Below the pieces are notes generated by a model. The model saw only the letters and a program-made list of their open reading frames with translations, was not told where the DNA came from and did not search any database. Both the position numbers and the translations under genes were made by a program. DNA of 64,000 bases from Ophiocordyceps camponoti-saundersi (nom. inval.) (Eukaryota; Ascomycota; Sordariomycetes; Hypocreales; Ophiocordycipitaceae): NCBI GenBank assembly GCA_003339415.1, contig PDHQ01000082.1:1-64000 (forward strand), read 5' to 3'. This document shows, one piece after another, positions 1 through 11,005 of this stretch. Numbering within the stretch: position 1 is the first letter of the stretch; the number at the start of each line of letters is the position of its first letter.

Positions 1-796
1 TAGGTAAGCTTAGTTAGGCATAGAAACGTAAAAGTAGGTAGAGGTAGGCAGAAAAGATAGATACTTATAGATTACGAGTAACTTTAGGCGTCCTACGACT
101 TTATACCGGGCAAAAAAAATTATCTTTATTATCAGGTACGTACCGCTAATTTCAGAATATCGTGTCTAATAGGAATAGGTGCCGTGGCAAATATGAATAC
201 TCGTCCACGATAAGTCTGACCCGGCCGGTACGTGCCAATTTAAACCCCAATCAGGCTCCCCGGCGCCTGCCTCCACAGGCCGCCACCAGTACGTCCGTAC
301 TGTACTCCGTACTCCGTGCGTATCCGTACTTTAGCCTCTTGTGGATGAATTGGTCGAGTGCCTTGTCACAGACGCAGCTCTGGCTCTCAAAGGTGGAGGC
401 ACATCCGGGGAGATGCTCAGATATCAGCCAGTGACTACGAGCACAAGTAGTTCTGACTTCGCAAAGAAGGGGTTTACTATAGAAAAAGCGCAGCCAAGTC
501 AACGCCAAACTCCTCCGTGTCCGTCTTGATATCTTCATTACGGCAAGCAAGTTGCTGAGACCGCCTACCGAGATAACCCATCAGGCGTGAACCTAGGTAG
601 TTTAGGCAGTGAGCTAGGTCGACTGCGTAATGGAGATAAGGAGCGCCGTTAACGACAGGAAAAACAGATACATAAGGACCACTGAGAAATGGAAATAAAA
701 GAAAAGAAAATACAAGAAAATAAAAGAGAACAGAAGAGAACAAAAGAGAACAGGACAAGTAGGTTGGAGACCGCTTAAAAGCGATTTTGAAAATGC
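1..796. other. Gene-free left edge
   Basis: No supportable gene. Reading frames here are at most 118 codons, lack a recognisable domain and overlap one another on both strands. The first 100 bases are rich in TAGG(T/C) words, like other intergenic parts of this window. The A/G-rich stretch near 655-755 is simple sequence. Confidence 0.5.
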
Positions 797-1592
797 AGGC
801 CATAGTGTTAAAACAGCCCAGGGAGGTGGCCACAAAGAAGGTGAAGCGACCGCGCCAGAAGACTCAACCGTACATAACGGTGGTGATGGCAAAGAGAGTC
901 GCTAATAAGACGATAAAGGAGTAACGCTGTAACAATTTATACGGTCAGCCGAGGGAGGTGGCTATGAAGAAGAGAAAGCGAGCGACTCACATGAGGAAAG
1001 GCGATATTAGATACGCAGGCTATAGTGTTAAAACAGCCCAGGGAGGTGTGCAGCCCAGGGAGGTGTGCAGCCCAGGGAGGTGTGCATCCCTGGGAGGTGT
1101 GCAGCCCAGAGAGGTGATCGCTTGTTTGGTGACTCCGTTCGCTTGTTCCGTAACTCTGTAATAATTTGTACGGTCAGCCGAGGCAGGTGGTTATGAAGAA
1201 GAGAAACCGAGCGACTCACATAAATCAAGAAAAGCGACGTTGGATACGCAGGCCATAACCGTGTCAAAACAGTCCAGGGGGGTGAGCGACCCAGGGAGGT
1301 GAGAAGCTCAGGCAGGTGAGTAGCTCAGGCAGGTGAGCAGCTGAGAGAGGGGTACAGCTCAGAGAGGTGTGCAGCCCGGAGAGGTGTGCAGCCCAGAGAG
1401 GTGAGCAGGCCAGGGAGGTGAGCAGCCCAGAGAGGGGAGCAGCTCAGGGAGGGGAGCAGCTCAGGGAGGGGAGAAGCCCTGGGGGGTGATCATGAAGAAG
1501 AGAAAGCGAGCGCGCCAGAAGAGCACACTCGTGGATAACGGTCATCGTAGCGAAGAGATCCGCTAATGAGACGATGAAGGAGAACGGCAAGG
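797..1592. repeat. Nested tandem satellite (about 220-235 bp unit with an inner 17-20 bp minisatellite)
   Basis: Three successive long units begin near 797, 1018 and 1251, each opening with a variant of GGCCATAGTGTTAAAACAG and each later containing TACGGTCAGCCGAGG and ATGAAGAAGAGAAA-type blocks. Inside units two and three the words CAGCCCAGGGAGGTG(T/A)G and CAGCTCAGG(C/G)AGGTGAG are repeated many times (about 1036-1110 and 1275-1490). A last block at 1484-1592 repeats the CGCGCCAGAAGA and AGACGATRAAGGAG parts of the first unit. Repeat spacing is irregular and units are diverged, so this is a satellite and not a CRISPR array. Short frames across it (for example 1028-1267 minus) simply translate the repeat. 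Confidence 0.75.
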
Positions 1593-2585
1593 CGGTAGAA
1601 AGAACAAGGAGTAGAGTCAAGCCTGACGAGGGAAATGGCCAAGTTCAAGTTGACCCATGGGATGATGATCTGTCGAGAAGAATGAGGGGAGGGGGGAGTG
1701 CCATTTATGACCCGTGCCGTACCTATCGTGCCTTCCGTGGCAGGCCGTCATGCATGCCTGCCAGTATCATATATACATAGGTATTTATCGTCACACGATC
1801 GATATAACAGAGGATAATCAGTTGCACCTTTCGAGGTGCGCGTCTCTTTTACCAATCTGATGTAATGGTCACTGTCCATTGACAGGAGAGGTGCTGGAAA
1901 CGATACGCACCCGTGGGAAGGATCGTGAGTTACGTGATCCAACAATCCCGTTTCTATTCGATCAGCTTTTTCTTCCTTTTTTTCACGCCTTCTCTCTTCT
2001 TCAGTCACATACATATACGGCTTTCATTCTCATAGATAGGTACGCAAAGGAATAGTGAGCACCGCGTGACCCCTAGCAGGGAATTCAATTACATGGGAAG
2101 TACGGACACGGAGTAGACGAGAGGCTCCCTGACCATGACGTCGGGACGCGAGCTGCTAAGTGTTTGGGGCGGCTGACGACAGGCTGTGTGCGGCTGGAGC
2201 CCGTAGAGGCCCCCAAGCGTCCAACGAGACGACACCGTCTTGATCAAGTCGTCTATTTTAGTGGCGGGGAGCCAACATGGCAAGCACCATTGGACGAAGC
2301 ATGGGATGGCCGGCGCTTCAACACATCGACTGGCCAATCACGGCAGAGCCAGCCCAGGATGCCCTACACGACCCTGTAAGGAGGCGTCCTATCAATGCTG
2401 CTTGACAGCACTGCCGGCGTCACGCGAAACCATGTGAGTTGATGTAAAAACGGCTGCTGTCCCCTGGAAGTGATACATCCATTTTCGTCTGCCTATATCA
2501 ATTGTCCGTTAAGTGCTGCGGGTGTCATCGATTCGTACCGCGACGGCAGACAGAAATCAGCGACGCCTGAGCAGTCAGAGCCACC
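1593..2585. other. Intergenic stretch, no gene seen
   Basis: About 1 kb between the satellite and the small membrane-protein gene. Only short overlapping frames occur, none with a recognisable domain. It must hold the promoter of the gene beginning at 2586, but I see no motif that I can defend. Confidence 0.4.
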
Positions 2586-3102
2586 ATGGCTGCGAGCGAG
2601 CCGCAGGCCACCCATACGACGTACGAGGGCGATGCTGGCGGCGGGGCCGCTCCGGGGGCCCAGTCCGGCGTCGACGCTGGTGCCTCTGGAAGCAACTCGG
2701 GAGCCATGAGCCTTCCCACAGGTGGCCTGGTCGCCATTGTCGTCATTGTCGTCGCCGTATGCTTGATCGGCGGTGCGATGTCCCGAGGTCCCGACTGAAT
2801 GTAGGCCCAAGTATTGACATTCTGCAGCCACGACGACGACGCTTTACTTCCTCACCAAAAAGCGAGAGTGGAAGTTGAGGGAAAGAGTCAGAAAGTCGGC
2901 CCGCAGAGTGGCCTCAGTTCTCACCCCAAGAAGGGCGCAGTTCCCGAACTCGGTCCGCAGGCCGGCTACTTCGTCTTTGAGCGGCCGAGCGCAATCAACC
3001 GACAAAGTGCCATCGTTGTCATCTCACACCAGGCTGGACGATCTGGAAAAGGGCAAGGCTCAAGCTCAAGTCCGGAACAAGACTGATGAGCCGGTTATCT
3101 GA
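2586..3102 (+). CDS. Small single-pass membrane protein, conserved in filamentous fungi (function unknown)
   Basis: Model: exons 2586-2772 and 2828-3102, joined across a 55-nt intron with donor GTGCGA, acceptor CTGCAG and a possible branch site TTGAC or CTGAA. The phase-1 join keeps one frame for 153 residues, whereas reading through the intron stops at once. Residues 1-46 are Ala/Gly/Ser-rich. Residues about 47-70 form one hydrophobic segment (GLVAIVVIVVAVCLIGG core), followed by a strongly basic stretch (KKREWKLRERVRK) and a basic, Ser-rich tail with a PRR motif. By the positive-inside rule the tail should face the cytosol. I recall similar short proteins in other Sordariomycetes but no assigned role. 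The 3' end faces that of Enp2, 44 bp away. The low-complexity N-terminus makes the start moderately certain. Confidence 0.72.
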
Positions 3103-3146
3103 CGGAACTTGTTATGGGGCTCGCCCAGGAGCCGATACTTGATTCA

Positions 3147-5078
3147 TTACCTCCCCATTTTTCTAAAGGTGTTGGAGCTGGCACTGCGTCGGCCACTGAG
3201 CACCTTTCTCGGCTTGGGGGCGTCATGCGTCTTCTTTGTGGACTGAGGAACAAATGTAACTTGGCGTTCTCCAACCACGTCGCTCCTTTGCGTCCTGCTT
3301 CCTCGGTCCGGTTTTTGCTGTCTAGAGCCAAAAGCAGTATCGCGAGTTTTGACCCTGTCCTCGTCGCGCGATGAAGAGACTTGCATGACCAGTTCGTCCT
3401 TGGCGCGACCTGCAGACGTAGACCCCCCGTCGTCATCGCTGGACTCGTCCTCCGAATCCTTGGCCTGATATCGAGTCGGGGCCTTCGGATCGGCAGCTTG
3501 GCTGACTACTGTGCTCGGATTGCGAAGTTGGAACTCTCGGCTGTTCTCGTCCACCATGAACTCCTCATCCTCAAAGAGCTGTGCGAAACGTTCATCTCCG
3601 AGAAGTCCGGCCTTGGTATCAACCTTTCCTCTGTTTTCTTGTTTCTTGAGAAGCTTATCAACCAGTTTCTGGTTGACCTTGACCTTCTTGCTACCCCTGA
3701 TCCTGCTGGCTCGCTCCTTTTCAACCTTTTCCTTGACGCGCTTAACCCTCTCTTCCTCCCAGGCGTACGGGTTGGCGATCAGCTTGGCTTGCTCGTATAA
3801 CTTGGATGCGACAAAGTATCCGTGCATGTACGGCCGGAGGAGGTTTGTCTTGCCGATCAAGTGCGCCAGGCTGAGCTGCTTCAACTCTGGCAGGGTCAGG
3901 AACTTGTAGTTGTCGTACGTCTCCACATTGACATCCTCGGCCATCTCCTCGACCATGTTATCGAGGAAGGGGCACCACTTCGGGGCCGGGCCGAGCTGTG
4001 GGACGAAAAAGGCATGCTGCTGCTTGCCCTCGTTGGCGGTGAGGAGCATGCCCGTGTTTCTGCACCAAGCCACATCGTTGATGTCGACGACAGGCTCGAT
4101 CGACGTCCAAGGATCTCCAGTGAGTTCATCCCAAAGCTTGATTATGCGCTTGTCTGCAGACATGATTTTCTTTTCTTGTGACGAGGTTGTCATGTGAATG
4201 AGCTTCTGCACGGGAAAGCCGTAGCCGTGGTCTTTTTCGAGCAAGGGCACCGGACGGCGCAGGTCAAAAAGCCGGATCATTCCATTGGAAGAGCCTGTGG
4301 CGAAAGACAAGCCAGACGGGCCGAAATCCATCGAGGTAAGCTCGCCGTCGTGCCCGGCGAGCACAGCTGCCCTGGACTTGGAGCGTGGGTCCCAAAACTC
4401 GACAGTACCGATCGATGTCCCGAAAGCCAGCAAGTTGTGAGTGTCTTGAGCGATGGAAACGACATTGACGCTGCCGACGTCAACACTCCCTTGCAGACCA
4501 CCCCCGGGTTCGTCACCTTGGCCGCCGACATCGACCTGATACGATCTCATGAAGCGCCCCAGCTCCAGATTCATACGAAAAACCTCGCCCTTGCCATCAG
4601 CATCGACACCCACTGCAGGAACCAGTGCCTCGGTGGCGTAACGATCGTAGGCCAGGTCGCGACCATATCTGGGAATGCGGACTTGGTAATGGCATCCCAT
4701 GGGGGTATGAAACTCGAGTCTGCGGTCGGTCTGCAAGTGGATTGACTTGGAGTAGTCGCTTGAAAGAAGAACGAAGGAGTGATTTAAGGATGTCGTGTGT
4801 CGGCTAAAGGACAAGGACAACTGTGGGAGATTATGCACGTGTATTTGAGGTTTGTATGTGCCGGTGCTCATGAGCCAATCGCCATCCTCGCTGACCCGAA
4901 TACAAGTGCTGGCTTCCTCGAACTCGAAGTCTTGAAGAAGTTCGACGCGATTCTGATACTCGACATCATTCTTGAGGCTGCGCTTTCTGCGGCGAGCGAG
5001 CCAGTCGGGGAGAGGACGGGCGGTCGAGGCACCGGAGATGGTGTAGACGGAGACGGAGCCGGGGTTTGTCAGCTTCAT
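3147..5078 (-). CDS. enp2: Nucleolar protein Enp2/NOL10, small-subunit processome factor
   Basis: Single exon, 643 residues, close to the family length. Enp2 (NOL10) is a nucleolar WD-repeat protein of the 90S pre-ribosome needed for early 18S rRNA processing. The opening MKLTNPGSVSVYTISG is a typical Enp2 start. A beta-propeller follows (about 60-360), with WD-type endings such as GTVEFWDPR and GMIRLFDLR. Then come the helical region with KFLTLPELKQL and GKTNLLRPYMHGYFV (about 390-425), a basic coiled segment (440-485) and the NUC153-type element GLLGDERFAQLFEDEEF (about 491-507). The acidic/basic C-terminal tail ends in an Arg-rich segment, as expected for a nucleolar protein. It is divergently transcribed from Med13 across a 687-bp gap. 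The call is firm on sequence pattern. Confidence 0.95.
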   Translation of the reverse strand: MKLTNPGSVSVYTISGASTARPLPDWLARRRKRSLKNDVEYQNRVELLQDFEFEEASTCIRVSEDGDWLMSTGTYKPQIHVHNLPQLSLSFSRHTTSLNHSFVLLSSDYSKSIHLQTDRRLEFHTPMGCHYQVRIPRYGRDLAYDRYATEALVPAVGVDADGKGEVFRMNLELGRFMRSYQVDVGGQGDEPGGGLQGSVDVGSVNVVSIAQDTHNLLAFGTSIGTVEFWDPRSKSRAAVLAGHDGELTSMDFGPSGLSFATGSSNGMIRLFDLRRPVPLLEKDHGYGFPVQKLIHMTTSSQEKKIMSADKRIIKLWDELTGDPWTSIEPVVDINDVAWCRNTGMLLTANEGKQQHAFFVPQLGPAPKWCPFLDNMVEEMAEDVNVETYDNYKFLTLPELKQLSLAHLIGKTNLLRPYMHGYFVASKLYEQAKLIANPYAWEEERVKRVKEKVEKERASRIRGSKKVKVNQKLVDKLLKKQENRGKVDTKAGLLGDERFAQLFEDEEFMVDENSREFQLRNPSTVVSQAADPKAPTRYQAKDSEDESSDDDGGSTSAGRAKDELVMQVSSSRDEDRVKTRDTAFGSRQQKPDRGSRTQRSDVVGERQVTFVPQSTKKTHDAPKPRKVLSGRRSASSNTFRKMGR

Positions 5079-5765
5079 TGGAGGCGATGACGGGTGACTC
5101 CAAGAGGCGAGGGAGGCGTGAGATGGTAAACGAGTCGGCCTTTTGTTAAGGTCGATCTGAATCTAGTCTCCGTGTGACAAACAGTAGGCATCTACCACTT
5201 CTGGGGACGACCGTTATCTTCAAGGAAAAGAATCTCTCTCACGGGGCCTGGGCTTGGTTGGTGACGAAAAAAAAAAACGCACTCCACTTGTGGAGATTAC
5301 TAATCTCCGACTCGGCCAGCCAAGGCAGCGACTAGACCCGGCCCTCTTCATCGCCGGCCAGCCAACGTCGGGGCGAGGGATCCATGCTGCCCTCAGGGAC
5401 TCATCCTCCTCCCCCTCCGCCCCCTCCCCCCTCTGCCCCTCCTCCCCATCCTCCTCCCCCTCCGCTTCCTCCACTTTCGTCCGCGTATCGAGCTTAGGAC
5501 AAGGTGCGACTCGTCCTCGCCTTCCGCTTCTCCATAACCATCCCGCGCGCCACTAGCTGAACCTCGCGACGCTTCGCGAGTAGTGTCAACCCGGGCCCCG
5601 ACATCCGCTGAGATGGAGCCCGGGAGGCCACGGGGATCAGAATCGCGCTCAACGGAAGGACCTGTCGAGCCTCGTCGCTGCTACCCGCTCCCGGCCACGC
5701 CTTGGCCATCATCGGCGTGTCGTGGAGCGTCGCCGCTTCGCACCTCAAAGGCTTAGCCGGTCGAT
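5079..5765. promoter_or_regulatory. Divergent intergenic promoter region between enp2 and med13
   Basis: The two genes point away from each other, so both promoters must lie in this 687-bp segment. It contains a CCT/CCTCC pyrimidine-rich tract at about 5405-5475, common in fungal 5' leaders. I see no specific factor site that I would defend. Confidence 0.45.
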
Positions 5766-8700
5766 ATGGATACCGCCGAATACGATACCAACACTATACT
5801 GATTGTAGGTTCATCTTTGCTCTAGCTTCATCTCCTTTCCCTCTTGTCCTCCCTCCCTGTTTCCTGAAGCTAATCAGGGTGTTGGCAGAACAATATCGCA
5901 TCCATCGCCTTTCGCGTCTACGAGTCCCCGTCCGACACGTCGTCTCACAGCTTCGTGTCGGCTGTGCTTGACGTGGAGAATACGCTGAGGCGGGATGGAA
6001 ATTTGGTGTTTTACGATGGCGCGCGACGCGGCCTCTGGCACTTTCAGATCTTGGCCCAAGACCAAGTCAATAGCAACAACCTCAATGCGACGCTGGATCT
6101 GTGTGGTCATGAGCTCGTGCTCGTAGAGGAAGGCATTTTGGAGCCCGCGAGCCTACAAAAGACGCGCTTCCAGCAGCAACAGCCGGTCCAAACGCCCACC
6201 AGCTCCCGTTCTAGCTCCTCAGCTATCGACCAGGCTCAGCGCGGCGGTCTGTTTACCCTGGCCCCGTCAGGCAACCCCCCGGCCCCGCAAGAACAGGATC
6301 CTTCTGGAGTCGAGCCAAAACCGACGTCGTCATCCCATCGACTCGTGTATGAGAACTTCATCACTGCTCTCCTCCTGTCTATCTCCTGCACCTTTTGCCT
6401 CCGCACTGGCGCCATCCCGCTAAACTACCGAACTTTGCTGCTTCTTTCCGAGACCTTCGAGGTTGGCAGCCCTCTTGATTCCTGCCTGCAGCAGTGCCCG
6501 ATTGCGGCTACGCTCAAGGCCTACGTGACGACAACGGGCGTCTTAGTTGTCAGTCTCGCCTTGTCTCGCTGCAGAGGACTCTCGTCGCTTGCAGAACTTG
6601 TCACCTCCAATCTGCCGCGATCAGGAACGCCTATCCTCGCAGCTCCGTTCGGAGTCGTTGCCAATAACCAGATTTCCCCGGTGGGCGAGCCCGGTACGGC
6701 TAGTTTAGCCCAGACACCCATCACTCAGGCGCTGAGTCTTCGTGTCGTATCCGACGGAGAGGACTCGTTATGGAAACAGGCTTGTCTGAAGATCCTGAAG
6801 CTACGTGGTGTCGTTTCGTCCGTCGTGGCTGACTGCGCTTGGGTACATCTTTCCGTTCCCAGGCCCCGGCTTCAGGATATTAAATCGGAAGCAAAGCGCC
6901 AGCAGTCGTCGTCGTCGTCGTCCGTCACTATCCCATGGCCCAGCCCACTCTGTTTCCGCAAGAAGACTGTTGATTTGCCGTGTACAAGTCGAGTGGGAGA
7001 CACGCTCCGCAGTGGCTTCGAAGAAAGTCATGACCCCCTGAACGGCGCCAGAGCATGGTTCAACTCGGCGGCTGATCGAGATATCAAGGTGTCGAGGAGA
7101 AAGGCAGAGCGGGCCCTGGCGGTGAAAGAGGCTCAAACAATGGAGGCTCGCGCGCCCAAACCGAGTTCGCCATCGCCGGCTGCCGTTCGACGGCCGAGCG
7201 CGGCGGCCGGAGGCACCATATACCCAACTCCGCCCGATGGCATTCAGCATCACAGCGGCGTCACCCCGTCGATGGATGGCACACTATCTAGTCCAGGCAA
7301 TACGTTACCCACGGCGCCGGCAAACGACTTCCTCGCGAGTGCCGTCGGCGACGTCGTGGACATGGGTGACGAGTCCAAACGCCAACGAACTGACAACAAC
7401 CTGTTGGGCGAGGCTGACGATACGTTTGGCGAAATGGGAGGTGACATGTTTGGCGATCACGACATTACCGAGGCCGATTTTAGCTTCTTTGACGAGCAGC
7501 CTGGTGATATGGATCTCGACACCGCCATGAACGCGGCTACGCTCCCAACCGAGGCCGTCATTGGGGCAGAAGAGGCGCCCACCCAGTGCAAAGCCACCAC
7601 CGTCGTTCCGGAGCGAGACGACGCGGTATTCGCCAAGCCAGAGCTGAGGCATGCCAGAAGCTCCTGCAACGACACCACATCCCGCCAACGCGGCCGAGAG
7701 GCCCGTCCAGGCTCCATGAAGCGCGAAGCCAGCCCTTTTGACCCTCATACCGTCTTTAAGCGGTTGCGAGCCTCTCTGGCCACTCGACGGAATAACAAGG
7801 GGCAGGCATCCAGCCGAGAGCCGGGAGTGTTTGACACGATGAAGGTGGATGCGTCCTTGATCCGATCCATCAACAGAAAGTACGAACAGGGAGGCCTCTT
7901 CGACTACACAAAGATGGCTATGCTTGAGAAGCCAAAAGTTCAGCCGGGCATGCTCCCGGAAACCGATTATCTGAAGCGACACGGGAAACAACGGAAGAGG
8001 TCATGGAACGGTCAATTGAAGGCAGAGACTTTTGTGAAGGGGCTGACGGGCGCAGATCCGCCTGGCCTACAAGCAAAAGCTGATTCGGACGACGACGACA
8101 GTAGTGTCTCGTCTAACGACGATGATTCGAGCTACTCGGCCGAAGAGCCCATGTCGCCGGTCAAGTCAAGCATCAAGCTGATGCCGGCGGAAGACGACGT
8201 CGCCTCTCAGGTCACATCTCTCAGAGACGCTGATCCTATGGAGGAACCAGATCAGCATCTGGCGGTGGAGCTTCCGCGATTGTCCAAGCCCGATTCCCCT
8301 GAGCTGCCGTTGTCGCTTCTCTTCCTGGACCCGGAGCCGCTGTCATTGGAGCTGTGCCTCGCGGACGACGATTTTATACAGGTCGCGCAGCTGCTGACGG
8401 ACCAGGCCGCCACCGGTCTGCTTGAAGTCTTCAGCGGACAGGAGGCGGGCGTGACGGCGACGAACGTCGACAGCCCGACGCTGGCGACGTGTTCTCGGAA
8501 CGCTGTCCAAGTCTTGCGGGAGCTGATGCCGTCGTTACTCAAGGGTGCCACGCCGGCAAATCTCAAGGGTTTCCTAGACGTTGCCGACGTGCCGCTACTG
8601 GGCCAGCCGACGCGGCTGCCGCAGCGGCCGGCGGTGCCCGGAAGGGATCCCGGCGCGGAGCCGCTGCGGCCTAGTAACCTGTATCAAATACCCGGGCCGC

Positions 8701-10289
8701 ATCTCGAGGTGCGCAGGTCGGAGACGAAGCTATCGGTCCTCCCGTCGGCCGTTCTGTTCTGGGAAAGCCTTGGGCTGGCGCCGTCGTCGGGTGGAAAGGA
8801 CGTGAACGCAGTCTGCGTCTTTCCCGGCTGGAGCGGCATGGCCGACAATGTCAAGGCTTTCCTCGGCTGTCTCAAGAGCGTGTATGAGATGCTGAAGCTG
8901 GGATCGTTTGAGAAGCTCCCTCTGCCGGCTGGGCTGGAGGCCGGGGCGCTGCCGTATGAGGTGGACAGGATATCGACCTCTCCCGGCGCGGCGGTGACGG
9001 AGGCCCTGGCCGAAAGCATGGAGACGTTGCTGAGCGCCGTTTCGAGCGCCGACACTCCGGCGGCGAACATGGTCGTCTATTTTGTCTACTCGCCTAACAT
9101 GCCAGCGACCATCATGGAGGCTTGCATCGCCTTCCAGCGGTTGGTGTCTTCATACCGCAGTAGAACGTCGACGATGACGACGGCAACGGCAACGGCAACG
9201 GCAACAACAAAACCAGCGACGGAGAACGAAGTGGTACTGCAGCTGGTTTCCGCTAAGCTTGTGTCTTCTCCCACCTGCGTTGTCGTCACGCCCGCTTCGG
9301 AACTGGTAAGGCTGAGCATGGAGACGTATGACCGTTGCGCGGGCAAGGCGATGCCTTCACCTGCGATCCGACTGGAGCAACCGCTTCCTCGGATCATCGA
9401 CTTCAAGCTGACGGTCTCGCCATCGGCCTCGTTGATGCGCGAAAACTCGTGCATCCATATCGCCTACGCTCAGAGCGTCGACGATCGCTGGATCACGGCC
9501 GCCTGGACGGACGACCGAGGCAACCAGCAGGAGACGGTATCGTACTGCCTCGGTCGCAAGGGGAGGCCGCCTTCCCGCTCCATCAGCGACGTGGCAAAGG
9601 ACATGTGGGAGCTGACGGTTGACCTCATCTCCGTGTGGAAAGTCCATTGGCGCGTCGTCATCACTAAATGCTCGCCCATGGATCAGCAAGAGATGGACTT
9701 TTGGGCTGACCGTGCGAGGACAGAGGTGAAAGCTTCCGTCACCATGATTCTGATGACAGTCGATACGAACCCGTCTCTACAGCTGCTTCCACCAGCCGTC
9801 AAGCTGACGACGACGACGATGACTACTACGACGACATCAACTCCAACGCCGACGTCAACGGCCGCAACGACAGCGACAGCAGCGACAACAGCAGCAACGA
9901 CAACATTATCACCCGAACAGACCGAATCCGAAGCCGAAGCCGTCCTCTCCGACGTGACGGACCAGACATGGGGCGCAGTCGTAAGTCACAGGTTCAACGT
10001 CTCCTTCAGCGCCCTCGACCTCCGTTCATCCTCCCTGGCAAGCGGCTACCTCATCAAGCGGACCGGCTCCCGTACAGAAGACGCCCCCGTCCTGATGGAG
10101 GTCAACCTCGTCCACGCAGACGCCAGCCCTCGATCGTACGAGCCGTTGCTTAGGGAGATGCTCAGTTACTTTCGTGGTCTCGGTACGCTTGCCCGTGCCA
10201 GGGGCGTCGTCCAGCGAGAGACGGACGTTAGGCCTTGGCATATCGCTGCGGCTGAGAAGGCTGTGAGAGCCTTGTATCTTCTCATGTGA
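5766..10289 (+). CDS. med13: Mediator subunit Med13 (Srb9/Ssn2), CDK8 kinase module
   Basis: Exons 5766-5804 and 5889-10289; intron of 84 nt with donor GTAGGT; product 1479 residues. The splice restores the family N-terminus (DTNTILINNIASIAFRVYES), strong support for the tiny first exon and for the start at 5766. Med13 links the Cdk8-cyclin C-Med12 module to core Mediator and mostly represses transcription. The N-terminal Med13 domain spans roughly residues 1-330. The middle is disordered and acidic. The C-terminal domain (about 1020-1475) has the typical strings VVYFVYSPN, VVVTPASELVRLSMETYDR, WITAAWTDDRGN, WKVHWRVVITK and MTVDTNPSLQL. Two Thr/Ala-rich inserts, coded by ACGGCA/ACGACG-type repeats near 9176-9212 and 9808-9907, look like slippage expansions within the conserved C-terminus. 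Call firm; splice highly likely. Confidence 0.95.
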
Positions 10290-10598
10290 GAGGAAGAAAA
10301 AGGGGGAAAGGGGGGGATTTGCTCTTGTCTTATTCCATCTTTCCCCCCTGTTCCCCCTACCCTCCCACGCTTATGTTTTTCTTCTCCTTTTGAGATTTCA
10401 TTTCTTTGCATCCTTTTACGAGGCGCGAGGAGCATCGTGAGTGGTTCATCTTCTTGGCTAGTATACACATATATAGCATGGATACCTAGGTGAGTAGGAA
10501 GATCGGTAGAGTAAAGTAGTAGAAACAGACGCATTGTATCATGAACATTTGAACGCCTTCGTTCTCGGATCTTCGTATAAACTTGATGATAGGCCGCT

Positions 10599-10815
10599 AG
10601 AGGGATTTGGTCAAGGTTAGGGTTAGGTGATTTTGTTAGATAAGATACATAAAAAGATGGGTTTATACGGAGTAATTAACCAGGATATGACCTGATTGTC
10701 TTGCGATATAGGCGCCAATAAATACCCTACCCAAATGGGGGGTGCTCCCTGCTTTTATTTGGTGTAGTGGTACATTTCTCGTGGCACTGATGGTCAGCTT
10801 GACTACGGCAGAAGT
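10599..10815. repeat. Family A inverted-repeat element, right-arm remnant
   Basis: Begins with TTAGGGTTAGG at about 10617, contains GTTAGATAAG, and ends with CTGATGGTCAGCTTGACTA at 10788-10806. These parts occur in the same order in the arm at 14780-14940, and the terminal word matches the right end of the full element at 48113-48367. Only one arm is seen here and the extreme end is degraded. Confidence 0.6.
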
Positions 10816-11005
10816 TGCGGCAAAGTTTTGAGGCTCGGCTTAAGAAGCTTTATTCTGATTAGTCAGCAGCCTTCACAACTACCACACTGCCATCGCCAAT
10901 CATCACCAATCATCACGGGAACCAACACGGGAACCACCACACATGTAAACTCATACAAAGAGGTTTCTCTCCCTTTCTGTCTTTCCCTTGGGGAGGGGAA
11001 CAGCT

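Noticed and set aside
1036..1490. CRISPR-like regular repeats
   Set aside because: Units are contiguous and diverged, with no unique spacers of constant length, and the genome is fungal; this is a minisatellite.
8684..9454. Minus-strand frames within med13
   Set aside because: They lie opposite the conserved Med13 C-terminal domain and have no family of their own.
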